Of a stretch of DNA of 64,000 nucleotides, positions 38,501-49,799 are shown in pieces. The notes under the pieces were generated by a model. That model was given only the letters and a program-made list of their open reading frames with translations. It was not told the DNA's origin and did no database searches. Origin of the DNA: Marsupella aquatica (taxonomy: Eukaryota > Marchantiophyta); assembly GCA_973895155.1 (NCBI GenBank), contig OZ316894.1, forward strand, positions 8,742,001 to 8,806,000. The letters run 5' to 3'. The first letter of the stretch is position 1. Each line of letters opens with the position of its first letter. Made by a program: the position numbers and the translations under genes.

Positions 38501-41500
38501 TATGACCCGCACGGACAACTACAGGCAGCACTTCCTCTTCAGCCTCCACCTCCACCACTTTGTCACGAATAGGTGAGGTGTTCAGCTCTTGCTCTCTGAC
38601 TTGAACTTTAGACCGCTTGCTTTCCAAAACTTGGGTTTCAACACCAGTAAGCAGTAGCGCCATCTGCGCTCCAACAAAGAAATTGAGTCGGTTTTGAGTG
38701 TTTGTGGTAAAACCTTAGAAATCCTTTGGGAACGTTCTATTTTCCAGAGTGCTTCAGCCTCTCTCGACAGCCTCTCTGGAAGAATCCTGTGAATATGATA
38801 AACCTTCTCCTAAGTCATACAAACAAGCACAAATTTCGTGCTTCACACTCTTAGTAGCAGGAATGCACTCGAATCGGGTGAGAGAGTACCTTTGCTTGCT
38901 CTCGTAACCATTGTCTTTTAGCCTTTTTTCTACGCGCACTCCTACTTGGCCTCTGCCATATTAAACCACAGTAAGTATCTCACCTTTGAGCCCAATCAAC
39001 TTCAGCAACTCATCAGTAGGGTTTGTGAAAGAGAATTTGTATAAGTACTTAGTAATTAGACTGACATCCTAACGAATTGGTCCAGGTAGCTTTGCCCAAC
39101 CTGAGAAATTCATGTAAGAAGAAACAGCCTTAAGGCGGTACTGTCTCTCAAACTCAAAAACACACCAAGCTAAAGAACTGTATATACGCATACTTGTTCC
39201 TGGATTGGAGCTTTTGTTTCATTCTTTGGTGTCCTGGCAATTGTGGATTCACCGTTCACCTCACTCTCTGGCGTCCTAACTGGGATTGACCCTTCAATCG
39301 CTTTGATCTCTGGAGTCCTGTGTTTGGGGCAGTAAAAGTTTGATAAAAAGGTTTCAGCTTTGACTTTCGGGATTTCCATTCATAGCAGCAGCGCGAGGAT
39401 ATACTTACAAACACAACATGTAGTCCACAAATAAGTTATAGCGCATTTTGAAGGAAAACGTGAGCGAACCCATCACCAGTCTTTAGGACAAATATGTCAG
39501 GCGTGTAGCATTGACTAGAGAGGAAAGCAAATCAAGAACTTCAAAGCTTAGGGACGCGTATACCAAAACAATTTTACTCTTGAGTCCAAACTACCTCGGA
39601 AACCACTTTACTGTACCTAAACTCTACTGTTACTTGTAGCGTCCAACTATATTTTGATGTGATTACCTGTGCTTTTCTGAAGGGGATTCTAACTTTTCTT
39701 TTTTTCGTTTTTTCTTTCCTTCAACCTTGTCAACGGCCGCTCCCTTCTTCAACATCCCTTCCCTCACTGTACGATTACAAAGTACAATTAGGATGGTCCC
39801 CCGAGATTTCCATCGAAGTCAAAGAAAGAATAACCTATATATGGCGCTAAATGCTCACACTGACAAGATAACTGCAAACGAACTAATCTTACATCTAGTA
39901 GAATCAGTTACCCAATCGGAGTCATTGGGAACAGACAACGCATCACAACACGAAATCATAGAACTCAAGGAAGTCATTGGAGCTATTTAATAGACAACAG
40001 GGCAGCCCTCTTGGTTCTGAAAAAGTAACAAAAACAGACTATAGACGGAAACACTACATCCTTGCAACTGAACGGGCCTGTTTATCGACTCCCATTCAAA
40101 TCTTTAATTGTGTCCAACAACATGCTCAAGTTCAAACTCTGAAGCAAAGTCTTGAATAGGCTTCATGGCCTCTTCTGAACTGTGTCCTAATAAGTTCCAT
40201 ATCCACAACACGATAATTTGCCTTACTAGGATAGGTTACTTCAGGTGGAATTGAGATAGAAGTCTTTTAGGCTCACTCACCATCACTTTCATTATTCAAG
40301 CCGTTGATGCCTTTTCTTTTTTTCTTTTTCTCGGACCCTTTCTTCAGCCCATCTTTGCAATCAGCCTCGGCCTTAAATCGCACCTCGTCCATTGTTTCTA
40401 TTGACGTGAAAGTAGCACCGCCTATGTGTGGCCCGGAATTATTGAGTTTCTTTCGTTTCACCTTTTGCTCACCATCCTTTCTATCCTCAACGGTGTGGTG
40501 CACATCGCTGGACGATGGCCTATCTTCACCTATCTGCGGGACTTGGCCCTGCCTGAAGAATAGATACGATAATGCCAGCACTCCCCACCGTCAGTCCTTC
40601 CTACAAATCCTTCTCACGAAATTCTACATCTAGTTCCCATACATCTAAATAATGAACAGGGACAGCAGATTGGAACCAGACGATGCTATAACTCACCCTT
40701 CCATGTTCAGTTCTTTTCTCTTGCACTTTTTCTCAATTTTCTCCTGGTTACTGAGAGTGCTCTGACTGACAGCCTTCACTTTCTTACGACTACGCTTCCG
40801 TTCCCCCATAATAACTGTCACAGCTCCATTCTCTTCCGTTTTATTTGTTCCAGTTTCCTTCTCTAACTCATCCAAAGGAAATATACCCCCAAGACATTGA
40901 GATACTCCACAGTTGATAACCGAGTTGCTTTGATCCTTGATCTGAACAATCGCAAGCTCCTGTCGTGCTCCCAGATCCTTGGTTTGTCTGCAAGGAGAAT
41001 GCAGTTCAGACACAGTTAAGTAGATACTACAGCAATACCTCCACTTTCAAATTACTTTCCATCGCTATCTGGAGATTGAACATATCGTACAAAAATTGAC
41101 TAAGTTCAGCTAAAACTCAAAAGCTGGAGATTCATTATCTTGCACATGAGCGATGTTGTTGTTGAGGCATGACTGCACAAAGATGTCAAAAAAGGAACTC
41201 ACACTTCTGATGCGACGTTATCGCTTCGTTTATGTGTCTTTCCACCTCTATCTTTCCGCTTCCTCCGAGCAGGGGAAGGATGAGTTTCAGTTAAAGGCCC
41301 CAGTTCCCCATCCAGAGAGAAATCGGTCTCCATCTCTCCTTCCTCTTGTTCACTTTCATATCCTCCAGTTTCTTTCTCAAACTCATCCAAGGCACGAAGT
41401 TCAACCCCATGATATCCGTTGAACCTTTGGAAGCCATTGGCCATCCATTCCTTATCTTGGATATGGTCATGTTTATTCCTTGTTTCGTATGAAAGTTGTC

Positions 41501-42887
41501 CTTGGATGTCTGTTCTCCGCTTAATTCTGCACAGGAGAAAAGTGAACCAACTTGGCATCAACTCTTACTCGCCCAGAAAGGGAAGCCATCGTGCAGTGAA
41601 ATGTTGCGTTGTAAGCAGGGGCATATTGCCTGTGCAGACCCATTCCTGAAATGCAAAGCTTAATAAAAGGAGTTTTTCCGTTGATTGGGGACTCCAACAG
41701 AAAACCGTCACCCCTGAAATTACTCATTTTCCGACAACTTGCTCATGATTATCCCGCAATGAGAGCATTCGTTTATCTAACACGGTTAGCCTCCGGACAA
41801 AATGTGGCAGCGCAGGCACTAGGGAGAATCTTTAGTAGAACAACAATAAATTTAGTGTGCTCGTCATCAAGAAGTCAATCTTATTAAAATTCCAGGGAGT
41901 CTTCAAGAGAATCCTTCTTTCTACATTTGCCCTTGTTAAATCGATCACGAAGTTTCATCAAGAATTCGCCGGGGTAATGTAGTACGATGTTGCGGAGTAG
42001 CGGGCCGGGATAAAAGTCGTAAATATTCAAGTCACGCATATAGTGAGCTCTAGATTTTCGTATGTTCTCTCGAATGTGAACGAGCGTACATTCCACACAT
42101 TTCCTGAATTGTTTTCAAGAGAAAGGACGTAAATGAAATAAAATACCTGATCAGATCAGAATCCTTCAGAAGACGGGCCGGTTGAGAGGCGGGAAGAACA
42201 AATCCCTCTACCTAGAAAAAATCATTCCGTAGCATGTCACGTAATGAGCAAAGACGCAAGACCAGACAAACAGAAGCGTATATTGATACGTCCTATCAAC
42301 GGACAGAATCCTTAAAGAGGAAATCCAATCGATGGAAAGCGTTACTACAACACTAGCGCGATGATCTAGTGACAGTAAACCCCATAATTGACCTTCCCTT
42401 TGAAGCACCTTCTGACTACAGAGCGTTCATAACGCCGCATTCCATGTCTACGAGAGTCCTAGATTTTAATAAACCTCAAGCCCGCGGCAGTAGATCTCAG
42501 TGGATTCGTCTCCCTGTCAAGCATTGCGGCTCAAGCTAGTCTTGAACTACCTCCAGCTGCAGCGCAAATCTAATCCCAAACACGAATTTTCACATTACTA
42601 AATTCCTTAAACCCTACATCTAAATTCGAATGCCAGGCCATCGAGACTGAATGCCGTTCAGTGAATCAGTAGTAAGAAGGTTACCAGACCTCTAAACTGA
42701 GGCCATTCGGGCACGATTCCTCGATACGGAAGGCAGCTCTGATATCAAAAGCGACATCGGCAATTGTGTGAACTTCCTCCAGGACCACCAGGTACCAGCT
42801 CTGAGCCAGGCCCTGCTCAATCTGCTGGCTCGTCAAGATATCAGGGTCCTGGAACTTCAAACGAACTCTGACTCTCGTCGCGTCCAT
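35572..42887 (-). CDS. Coilin, Cajal-body scaffold protein
   Basis: Seventeen exons in transcript order: 42690-42887, 42147-42211, 41203-41526, 40697-40987, 40281-40552, 39667-39766, 39194-39317, 38890-38952, 38477-38663, 38322-38353, 37632-37844, 37380-37488, 37260-37327, 36900-37067, 36377-36473, 36147-36245, 35572-35858. Together they give 898 residues in phase. The N-terminal self-association domain starts RVRVRLKFQDPDIL and continues to VEGFVLPASQPARLL. The middle is Lys/Glu-rich with the plant motif EFEKETGGYES and RSARRKKAKRQWLRE. The C-terminal Tudor-like domain carries RAGHIRFEP, GQNWG, GDVLAYRLVELTASWTPE and EFSSLVEVR. Coilin organises Cajal bodies and snRNP maturation in the nucleus. 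Exon 1 uses a weak GTCTGG donor, and exon 13 uses the second AG of CAGGAAG. Exons 3 and 4 look duplicated. Plant coilins I recall are shorter (about 600 residues). Confidence 0.93.
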
Positions 42888-43036
42888 CGTTTGCTTTGTT
42901 CGGGACAAAACCCTCCCTCCTCGTCCGAATTGTCAAATCCTCATCGTCGAGTCGAATGATAAGTTTCTCGATCTCAGACGGCATCGCCCAATGAAGCGCA
43001 CGCAGAGCTCACAAATCGACCGATTGTGAGTTTAAT

Positions 43037-43132
43037 TTCATCTACCATAGTAGTGTTGTGTTCATCTACCATAGTAGTATTGTGTTCATCTACCATAGTA
43101 GTATTGTGTTCATCTACCATAGTAGTGTTGGG
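43037..43132. repeat. 24-bp tandem repeat, 4 copies, upstream of coilin
   Basis: Four head-to-tail units of TTCATCTACCATAGTAGT plus 6 bases start at 43037, 43061, 43085 and 43109. They lie 150-245 bases upstream of the coilin ATG. Each contains the short dyad CTAC..GTAG. It could be a promoter or 5' UTR element, or simple slippage. Confidence 0.9.
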
Positions 43133-44822
43133 ACACGGCGCCATGCAACTGCGCAGTTAAATTTGTCGCGAGGTTTTCTAACAGCTGAAACTCCAAAAAA
43201 CAGAGAGGTTCAGGCCAAGGTCCAAATGGGCTTCAACTTCTACTGTAGTTCATATTACTTCTTATTAATATTCATGACCCTGAAGCTAGGATGGTCCACT
43301 TGTTGGACACAGTGCTCCAGGAGACCATCCTTTGATGGTCCACTGGATTTTCGGGCCCATAACTTGATGATTGAGTACTAAAATAATTTTTACTTTGGTA
43401 CTGGCACGGTGACAGATTTTTATGGTCCATGGTAGTTTGGGACCCATAACTTGATGATTATGAATCCGGAAATAATTCTTAGTTTTGCACCTGCATGGCC
43501 ACTAGAGAAGGGGAGATATTAAAAATGCAAGCTTGCCCAGATATTTCATGGAAACACAATGAAATTTAACCCCTCCACATTTTATGATGAAAAACTCAAC
43601 CATCATGACCAAAAAATCACTATCACTTTGATGGAGTGTAGCTTATGTGATCCTCTAGCATATTCTCAAAACTAACATATATTGAAATTCTGTATATCAA
43701 GTTATTCCAATTGAACTCAAATTTTGGGAGATGTGGTCAAAGGGGGTTAATTTCAAAGACCAACCTCGTGGTCCATGGGGTTTTCTAAAAGACAGGTTTT
43801 CTAAATGACTCAGATTCCAATTCCAACTAAACCCACAGTTGTACTCAAGTTAAAATTCCCTTTTATTGTAGCATCTTGTCACACATCTTAACAAATAATG
43901 TAGCATCATTTTTACAGATCTTATTGGCCAGTCAAACCTTTTTATTTGTTTCTCAACACTCACAATGAGCATGGCTGGAAACTTTTGCAGAATGTTGCGC
44001 ATAAAAGACCCCTCTTGCATTGTTGCACTGTGTTACATAGCACTACCATACTAAGGAGCATCTCATGTCACTGGAGGGATTTTGCAGATCTTTCTTACAA
44101 TGAGTAGCCTGTTTGCTCTCTTGGGGCGGCGTAGAAGAAGAATGCAGCACCACACTTGTACTACAGTAAGAGAGATCAGATTTGTGCAAAACTAAATAAT
44201 TATTGAAATTTTAAAATCTGCAACAAAATATAGGTAGTGTTTGTCAAACTTGGAAAAAATTCAAAGTCAATATATTAAAAAACTGTACAAGTACTTTAAT
44301 GTAAAACCACTGATGTATTGTTTTCAGAGTTCAAAAATTAGATGTGAATAGATTATTTATGACATTGCACTATAATCTGAAAGGTAAAAACGTTGAGTTT
44401 TGGCGTGGGGCATGCGAGAACCTAATCATCCTTACATGCAGTACTACAACACACTGACATGAAGATGAATGCATAGTGGACCGAGTCATCCCAGCCTACA
44501 ATACTACTACTACATTGACATTGAGATGACATAAGGAAGAACATATAATAGGCCAGCATATGATAAAAACTTTACTAATCCTTTTGCAAAGCCCGAGAAT
44601 GGAAGTGGCCACTCTCGTGGCTACTGACAGGTACCAGTAGTAGCACAACCAGCTCCTCTTGAGGACGTGGTGGTATAAGTAGCATTCCTTTTGGATCTCA
44701 AGCTATGGCTCACCAAACACTGATGCCGACAAAGGCCATATGGCAAGCCTTGGCCTAGGCCTGTCAGGACCTCCCCCTAGCAGGGTGCGCCTCAATTTGG
44801 AAGCCAACCAATATCCTCTAAC
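43133..44822. other. Gene-poor DNA, probably includes the 3' LTR
   Basis: No gene is recognised. About 43340-43500 has a diverged duplication around CCCATAACTTGATGATT. The right part (44580-44822) would be the 3' LTR of the minus-strand retroelement if the PPT call is correct, but no matching second LTR was found. Confidence 0.3.
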
Positions 44823-44823
44823 A

Positions 44824-44831
44824 CTCCCTTT
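44824..44831 (-). other. Candidate polypurine tract / 3' LTR start
   Basis: On the minus strand AAAGGGAG is followed directly by TGTTAGAGG (from 44823 downward), the expected PPT-then-TG layout of an LTR start. A second purine run, AGGGGGGCGAT, lies at about 44966-44976 and is an alternative. No matching 5' LTR was seen. Confidence 0.3.
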
Positions 44832-45141
44832 GTCGTGCGCATACACATCGCTACACAACATACATCGCTTGTCACACATATCCAAGCATAGTCAGAATCT
44901 AACGACACAAACCTCAGAGAATGATCTACAAATGGAACCCATGTCCATACATGCCCAAAACCCACAATCGCCCCCCTAGCTGGAAGTGAGGTCCCCTAAC
45001 TCTAGCTAGCCATGAGTTCTACAAGGTTGATATACACCTTTTTAGGTGTGAAGATCAGGAGGCCGGGTGCAAGTGAGCCCCATCGATCACCTACCTGCAA
45101 TCTATATCTTCCATGAGAACATGAATGATAACTAGTCGGCA

Positions 45142-46640
45142 TCACCGACATTGAGGACACAACCATGATCCATTGGGAATCATGTGCAAGGGTGGTGTCA
45201 AACATAATATGTGCCATCCTCTAGAACACCGATCACAAATCAACATAGTAGCTGCTCCCTGAGCAGACCCACACAACATACACTTCAAGCCAGCACGAAC
45301 ATGTGCCAAGCTTGGATCCACAGTACCATCAATGTTTGGAAGATGACATGACGCACAATTACGCACATGATCCTTCCAAACCATACCATCACGTCCTTCC
45401 AATATAAGGACTCCAGAAGGCAACACTTCACGCACACGTAAGATTGTCCGCCCTGCAGTTACATCAAGCGTCGTTGGTGCTGTCTGCTGCAAATAAACAT
45501 AATCGCCAGGATGAAATCTTCTAATCCTCGTGCGATAACCTCCTCCACGAATAGTAGCATACCACAAAGTATCACGATGTTGAGCAATAGCAAGGTTGTC
45601 AAAGGCCATGGGCATGACTCTCTCAAAAACTCGTGTCCTCTCTGAACAAACCTTGACCCAAACATCTGGATCATCCAAATCCACAACAGTTGCAGCATCA
45701 CGACGAATAGCCGTTGGCAAATCTGGTTCTCTACCATAGAGCAAGAAATAAGGTGAAAAGGATGCAAGTGATGCTTGTCGACTGAAACGGTAGCCCATAG
45801 CTAACCAAGGTAGTTGGAGATCCCAGTCTCCCAAATGACCAACCTACAAGCCATACTTACGCAATCCTCTCTTCACAGTTTGTACAACCCTCTCTGCCAA
45901 TCCATCTGCCTCAGGATGATCGCGAGAAGTAGTACGATGATCAATCAGAGCTTGCTCACACAAACCCTCAAAATCTCCACGGAATTTTGTGCCCTGATCA
46001 GTCAACACCTCAGCTGGTGCTCCAAAGTGACTGAGTACTCGATCCAAAAATGTGGTAGCCACTCCTCCACTAGCTTTATCTGGCAATGCCACTAGTTCAA
46101 TCCACTTGGAGAAGTGCTCCACCATAACCAAAACATACCGATTGTGACGTTGGGTAAGAGGCAATGGACCAGCAAAGTCCAAACTCCATCGATATCCCAA
46201 ACCCATGATCGGCAACGGATGCAACTGGGGAGTGGGAGCATTGAACGATGCTCGCACTCGATCACAAACCACACACTTAGCTATCAATTGCTGGACATCA
46301 GTGTGCATACCACGCCACCAATACTGTGTCTGCAGCAAGCTATAAGTGCGCTTCACACCAAAGTGCCCTAACTCTTCGTGCGCATGTCACACCAAATGTA
46401 CTCGTTGTGACGGTTTTGGTACAACCAACACCTTCCCATCACGTAGTACCCTCAAAAGATGGTTTCCTTCCCATCAAAATCTCTTGGCTCGTTGTAGAAC
46501 CCTATCACGCTCCTTAGCATCAACATTGCCACCAATGGAGCCAACACGCAAATATTCCAACACTCTCACATCGTTGTGAATATCTTGCTGTCCAAAAACT
46601 ACATCACCAACATCCATATTGGAAGATTCATCATCTCCTC
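45142..46640 (-). pseudogene. Integrase with C-terminal PHD finger (broken)
   Basis: After the RNase H/IN frameshift the frame reads the HHCC zinc-binding region (HEELGHFGVKRT to CVVC). The catalytic D,D,E core follows, at SLDFAGP, LTDQGTKF and DGLAERVVQTVK. Then come SPYFLLYGREPD, a basic C-terminal region (PGDYVYLQQ) and a PHD finger. Three in-frame stops interrupt it (TGA 46474-46476, TGA 46387-46389, TAG 45844-45846). All catalytic residues are still present between the stops. Integrase would insert the cDNA copy; the PHD finger takes the place of the chromodomain found in many plant gypsy elements. Confidence 0.92.
45148..45282 (-). other. PHD zinc finger at the integrase C-terminus
   Basis: All eight C4HC3 ligands are present: CMLC, then CDRC, then the His of RGWHILC, then the final CPQC. 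The spacing is normal and the WLCPQC ending is typical. PHD fingers usually read histone H3 tails (K4 methylated or unmodified). This domain is stop-free, but it lies downstream of the interrupting stops in this copy. Confidence 0.9.
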
Positions 46641-48266
46641 TATCCAATAAGTAGAGTCTACATATCCAGTACATACTGGCACCCAACAAAGGAAAGCAGA
46701 TGCATGCCATCCTGGCACCATCTCCTTATCCGTCTCATCATGCCATCGAGCTCCAGTCTCATCCTCTTGACTGGTACATGGATTGCGGCTCAACCCATCC
46801 GCATCCAAATTCACTTTTCCAGGTCTATGCACAACCTGAAAATCATACTCCTGCAACATCAATGCCCATCGTGCAAGCTTCCCTCTAAGCTTGTCAGACT
46901 CCATTAACCACTTGAGAGGTTGATGATTAGTGATCAAGGTGAACAAATTACCAAACAAATAGCAACGGAAATGTGCCACAGCCCACACTGCTGCCAAACA
47001 CTCTCCCTCATAAGAGCTATACTTAGCCTCTACTGAATTGTTGGATCTACTGGCATATGCCACAACAAACTCACTCCCCTCATCATCCTTCTGAGTCAAC
47101 ACTGCTCCAAGTCCTACTCCACTCCAATCAGTGTGAAGCTGAAATGGTCGCCCTGAAATGGGTCTTCCCAAAATAGGTGTTGACGCCAGTCTTTCCTTCA
47201 ACTCTTGGAAAGCATGCTCCTGGTCGTCTCCCCAAATCCACTCTTGATCCAACTTAGTGAGTATAGTTAAAGGTTTAGCAAGCTGGCTAAATCCTTTAAC
47301 ATATCTCCTATAGTAGCTCGCCAATCCCAAGAATGCACGAACTCTGCTCACATTAGTACGACGAGGAATCTGTGTAATGGCCTCCACCTTAGTCTGTTGC
47401 ACACCCAATCCTCCTGGGTAGATAGTGTGGCCCAAATACTCAATCTTCTCTTGAAAGAACTTACACTTGCCGGGATGGAGCTTCAATCCATGTTCCCTCA
47501 ATCTCTCAAACACAATCTGCAAATGTCTCTGATGTTCTTCCACAGTAGAAGAATAAACCAAAATATCATCAATATAACATCTGACAAAATCCAAACCTGC
47601 AAGGATTCGATCCATGACTCTCTGGAACTCAGCTGGTGCATTCTTCAACCCAAATGGTAAGAACAACCACTGATACAAACGATCTTTGCCATAAGAATCA
47701 ATTCCCCAGAATGTTGTCTTGGACCTGTCAGAATGCCTAATTGGCAACTGATGGTACCCCGCTCTGAGGTCCAACGAACTAAAAATCCTTGCATGCCCCA
47801 CTGCATCAAAGATCTCCTCCGGTGTAGGCATGGCATATCGATCAGATTTTGTCTAACGATTAATAGGCCGGTAATCACCGCATATTCGCCTATCCGTGTA
47901 ATTGCCATGCACATCCTTCTTGGCTGGCATCACTGTGGCAGATGCATACTCTCCGTATGAAATCTCCACCAAACCAGCTTCCAACAAATCCTGAGTTCTA
48001 CTCTGAATCAACGCCCTCTCCATATCACTATATCGGTATGGTCGTCGAAAGATTGGCGCATCACTAGCCAATTCAATCTGAATACCAGGGCCCTTCAATG
48101 TTCCCAAATCCTTCATGCTAAATGCAAAACAATTCCAGTAACTCTTCAAGAATTGATGCATTCGACGTCTCTCACCCCCTGTCAACTTAGGGCCAATTTG
48201 TGGCTCCCAACTCTCCATCAAAGCTGTGATGTCTTCCTTTGGGGTTGAAGAGATAGTCGGTGGTTG
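46640..48266 (-). pseudogene. Reverse transcriptase and RNase H (broken)
   Basis: RT spans about 48220-47200 with palm motifs SSLDLRAGYHQL and YIDDILVYS (catalytic DD at 47565-47570), FLPFGLKNAPAEF, and the thumb/connection. RNase H follows (TDWSGVGLGAVL, YASRSNNSVEAKYS, then ITNHQPLKWL). The usual TDH aspartate is AAT (Asn) at 46926-46928, which should abolish RNase H activity. A TAG at 47853-47855 interrupts RT, and a frameshift near 46.64 kb separates RNase H from integrase. The RT frame is the same as the DNMT frame, separated only by a TAG at 48267-48269, so the ancestral polyprotein was DNMT-RT-RNaseH-IN. Confidence 0.95.
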
Positions 48267-49799
48267 CTATTTAGCAACAATTTGAGCAGTCCCAACCTGC
48301 TCAACAATCTGTCCTGCCTTGGCCAATCCTGCCATAGGTCCATGGACTGTCTGCTCGCCCCCAGCTGTGGTCGCTACTGTCTCAATAGACCGCAAGCTCA
48401 CCAATGGACGATCAGTAACACCAAAAGAGCGCATCCGCAATTGTTCAGCTAATCCCAAGCTGATAATCCAAGTCAAGCAATTCAAATCCATGGCTTGACC
48501 AAGGACCTGGCGGCGTGAACTCTCTGACACAGAAGCAACTGCCGTGGTGCCAGTCAAAAATCCCATAGCACGCTCTCTTTCATCAGCAGTAGGTTCCACT
48601 AACTGCTGTAGAGTTGTATCCCAGACAAGTCCAGGCCCACCTGCTCTGAATGCATATGAAGCAGAATGGCTCACAAAAGTGGGTAATGCATAACGTGGGC
48701 AACCAACTATATTGACCACTGCCAATGGAGGTCTGTCAGGTTGGGTCACACCTTGTGCACGACGCCCTGGATCCAAAATATCATCCACCACCAAGGTTGC
48801 TGAGCGAGGAATGCTATCAAATGCTCGCTTTAACACCTCACAAGGTAACAAATTAGTCCACCACAAGCGTGGACGATGTGCACGAGAACCCACACGTGCA
48901 GCATCCAATAACACAGCAGGTCCAATCCAAGACTTAACCTGATGAACACTGGCAACAAGTCGATGATGATCATCACCCAATAATGGCACATTCTCCAAAA
49001 TGTAGGCAGGGGAATGTGTCTGATGCAACTGAAGATGACGCAACACCCGTAACATCTCCCAAAACAATGCAGATCTTGGATCATGAAGTCCATGTCCAAC
49101 TCCAGCTCTAGATTGACCTTGACATGGCCAACCTGCAATCACCAAATCAATGGGGCCAACGCGATCCAGATGATCCGCCCCCAACAATGAAATATCAGCT
49201 GGTAATGCATGCTGATAACCACGAACGGCATCCACTGGCAACAATTGTGGGTAGCGTTCGACCAACAATGCCACATGACGTAATGAGACTCTACGTGCTG
49301 TCTCATCAGTCTCCACATACAAATAACGACGCACTGGAATGCCGGCTTGAAGAACGGCAGCCAATCCAGTGCTAATTCCACCAAATAAATCCAACAAACA
49401 AATACCCTCATGTGGATATTGCCATGCAATAGGAGTAGTATCCAGTGGTGAAAGAGTCACTGGTCCATTTGCAGTTGATTGCTCTGCTCTTGATTGCGGT
49501 GTAAAAGCATGACGCCATGCATCATGTATCAATCGGGCCGCACTTTGTGGCAAGGCCTGTCCAGTACCCCATACTGGTGTCACAACACTATCAATGGGCA
49601 ATCCATGCATCAAGTGTTCCTCATGTGCCTCCTCCACTGTAGAAACATCTGCTGCATGTGCGTTACCCTCAATCAAATCATCAGCTCCAGTAATCAAACT
49701 ACTGAATGCTGCCAAAGACAATGGTGCATTCAGTAGTTTGATTACTGGAGCACTAAAGACAATGTCAGCATATCCGTAGCGGAAATAATGGCATGCGCA
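48267..49799 (-). CDS. Retroelement cytosine-5 DNA methyltransferase, DNMT3-like
   Basis: The frame is open from just after a TAG (49800-49802) to a TAG at 48267. Counting from 49721 (residue 1), motif I is LLDLFGGISTGLAAVL (about 109-124) and motif IV is AGWPCQGQSRAG with catalytic Cys200 (codon 49122-49124). Motif VI is the ENV of YILENVPLLG (about 243-245) and motif VIII is RAHRPRLWW. A motif IX/X-like end includes ERERAMGFLTG and RRQVLGQAMDLN. The order and the GPIDLVIAGWPC context resemble DNMT3 rather than the permuted plant DRM enzymes. It sits between gag and RT in the polyprotein frame and would be made by +1 frameshifting from gag. It would methylate cytosine in DNA, possibly the element's own cDNA. 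It has no stop, unlike all neighbours. The upstream 100 residues have no recognised domain. Confidence 0.93.
   Translation of the reverse strand, partial: CACHYFRYGYADIVFSAPVIKLLNAPLSLAAFSSLITGADDLIEGNAHAADVSTVEEAHEEHLMHGLPIDSVVTPVWGTGQALPQSAARLIHDAWRHAFTPQSRAEQSTANGPVTLSPLDTTPIAWQYPHEGICLLDLFGGISTGLAAVLQAGIPVRRYLYVETDETARRVSLRHVALLVERYPQLLPVDAVRGYQHALPADISLLGADHLDRVGPIDLVIAGWPCQGQSRAGVGHGLHDPRSALFWEMLRVLRHLQLHQTHSPAYILENVPLLGDDHHRLVASVHQVKSWIGPAVLLDAARVGSRAHRPRLWWTNLLPCEVLKRAFDSIPRSATLVVDDILDPGRRAQGVTQPDRPPLAVVNIVGCPRYALPTFVSHSASYAFRAGGPGLVWDTTLQQLVEPTADERERAMGFLTGTTAVASVSESSRRQVLGQAMDLNCLTWIISLGLAEQLRMRSFGVTDRPLVSLRSIETVATTAGGEQTVHGPMAGLAKAGQIVEQVGTAQIVAK
49684..49751 (-). other. Perfect 26-bp hairpin at the gag/pol junction
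   Basis: 49684-49709 and 49726-49751 are exact reverse complements (arm GCTCCAGTAATCAAACTACT plus six bases) with a 16-base loop. The hairpin begins 13 bases after the gag stop codon in the direction of transcription, in the place where frameshift-stimulating structures sit. In the pol frame it is also coding. Confidence 0.93.

Noticed and set aside
41884-42096. Frame containing YMRDLNIYDFYPG as part of coilin
   Set aside because: It lies inside the intron between coilin exons 2 and 3. Splicing 42147 to 41526 gives the expected DLIRIKRR continuation.
48267-49721. Host DNMT gene independently located next to a transposon
   Set aside because: The DNMT frame is the same as RT, separated by a single stop, and sits exactly between gag and RT on the same strand, so it is part of the element's polyprotein.
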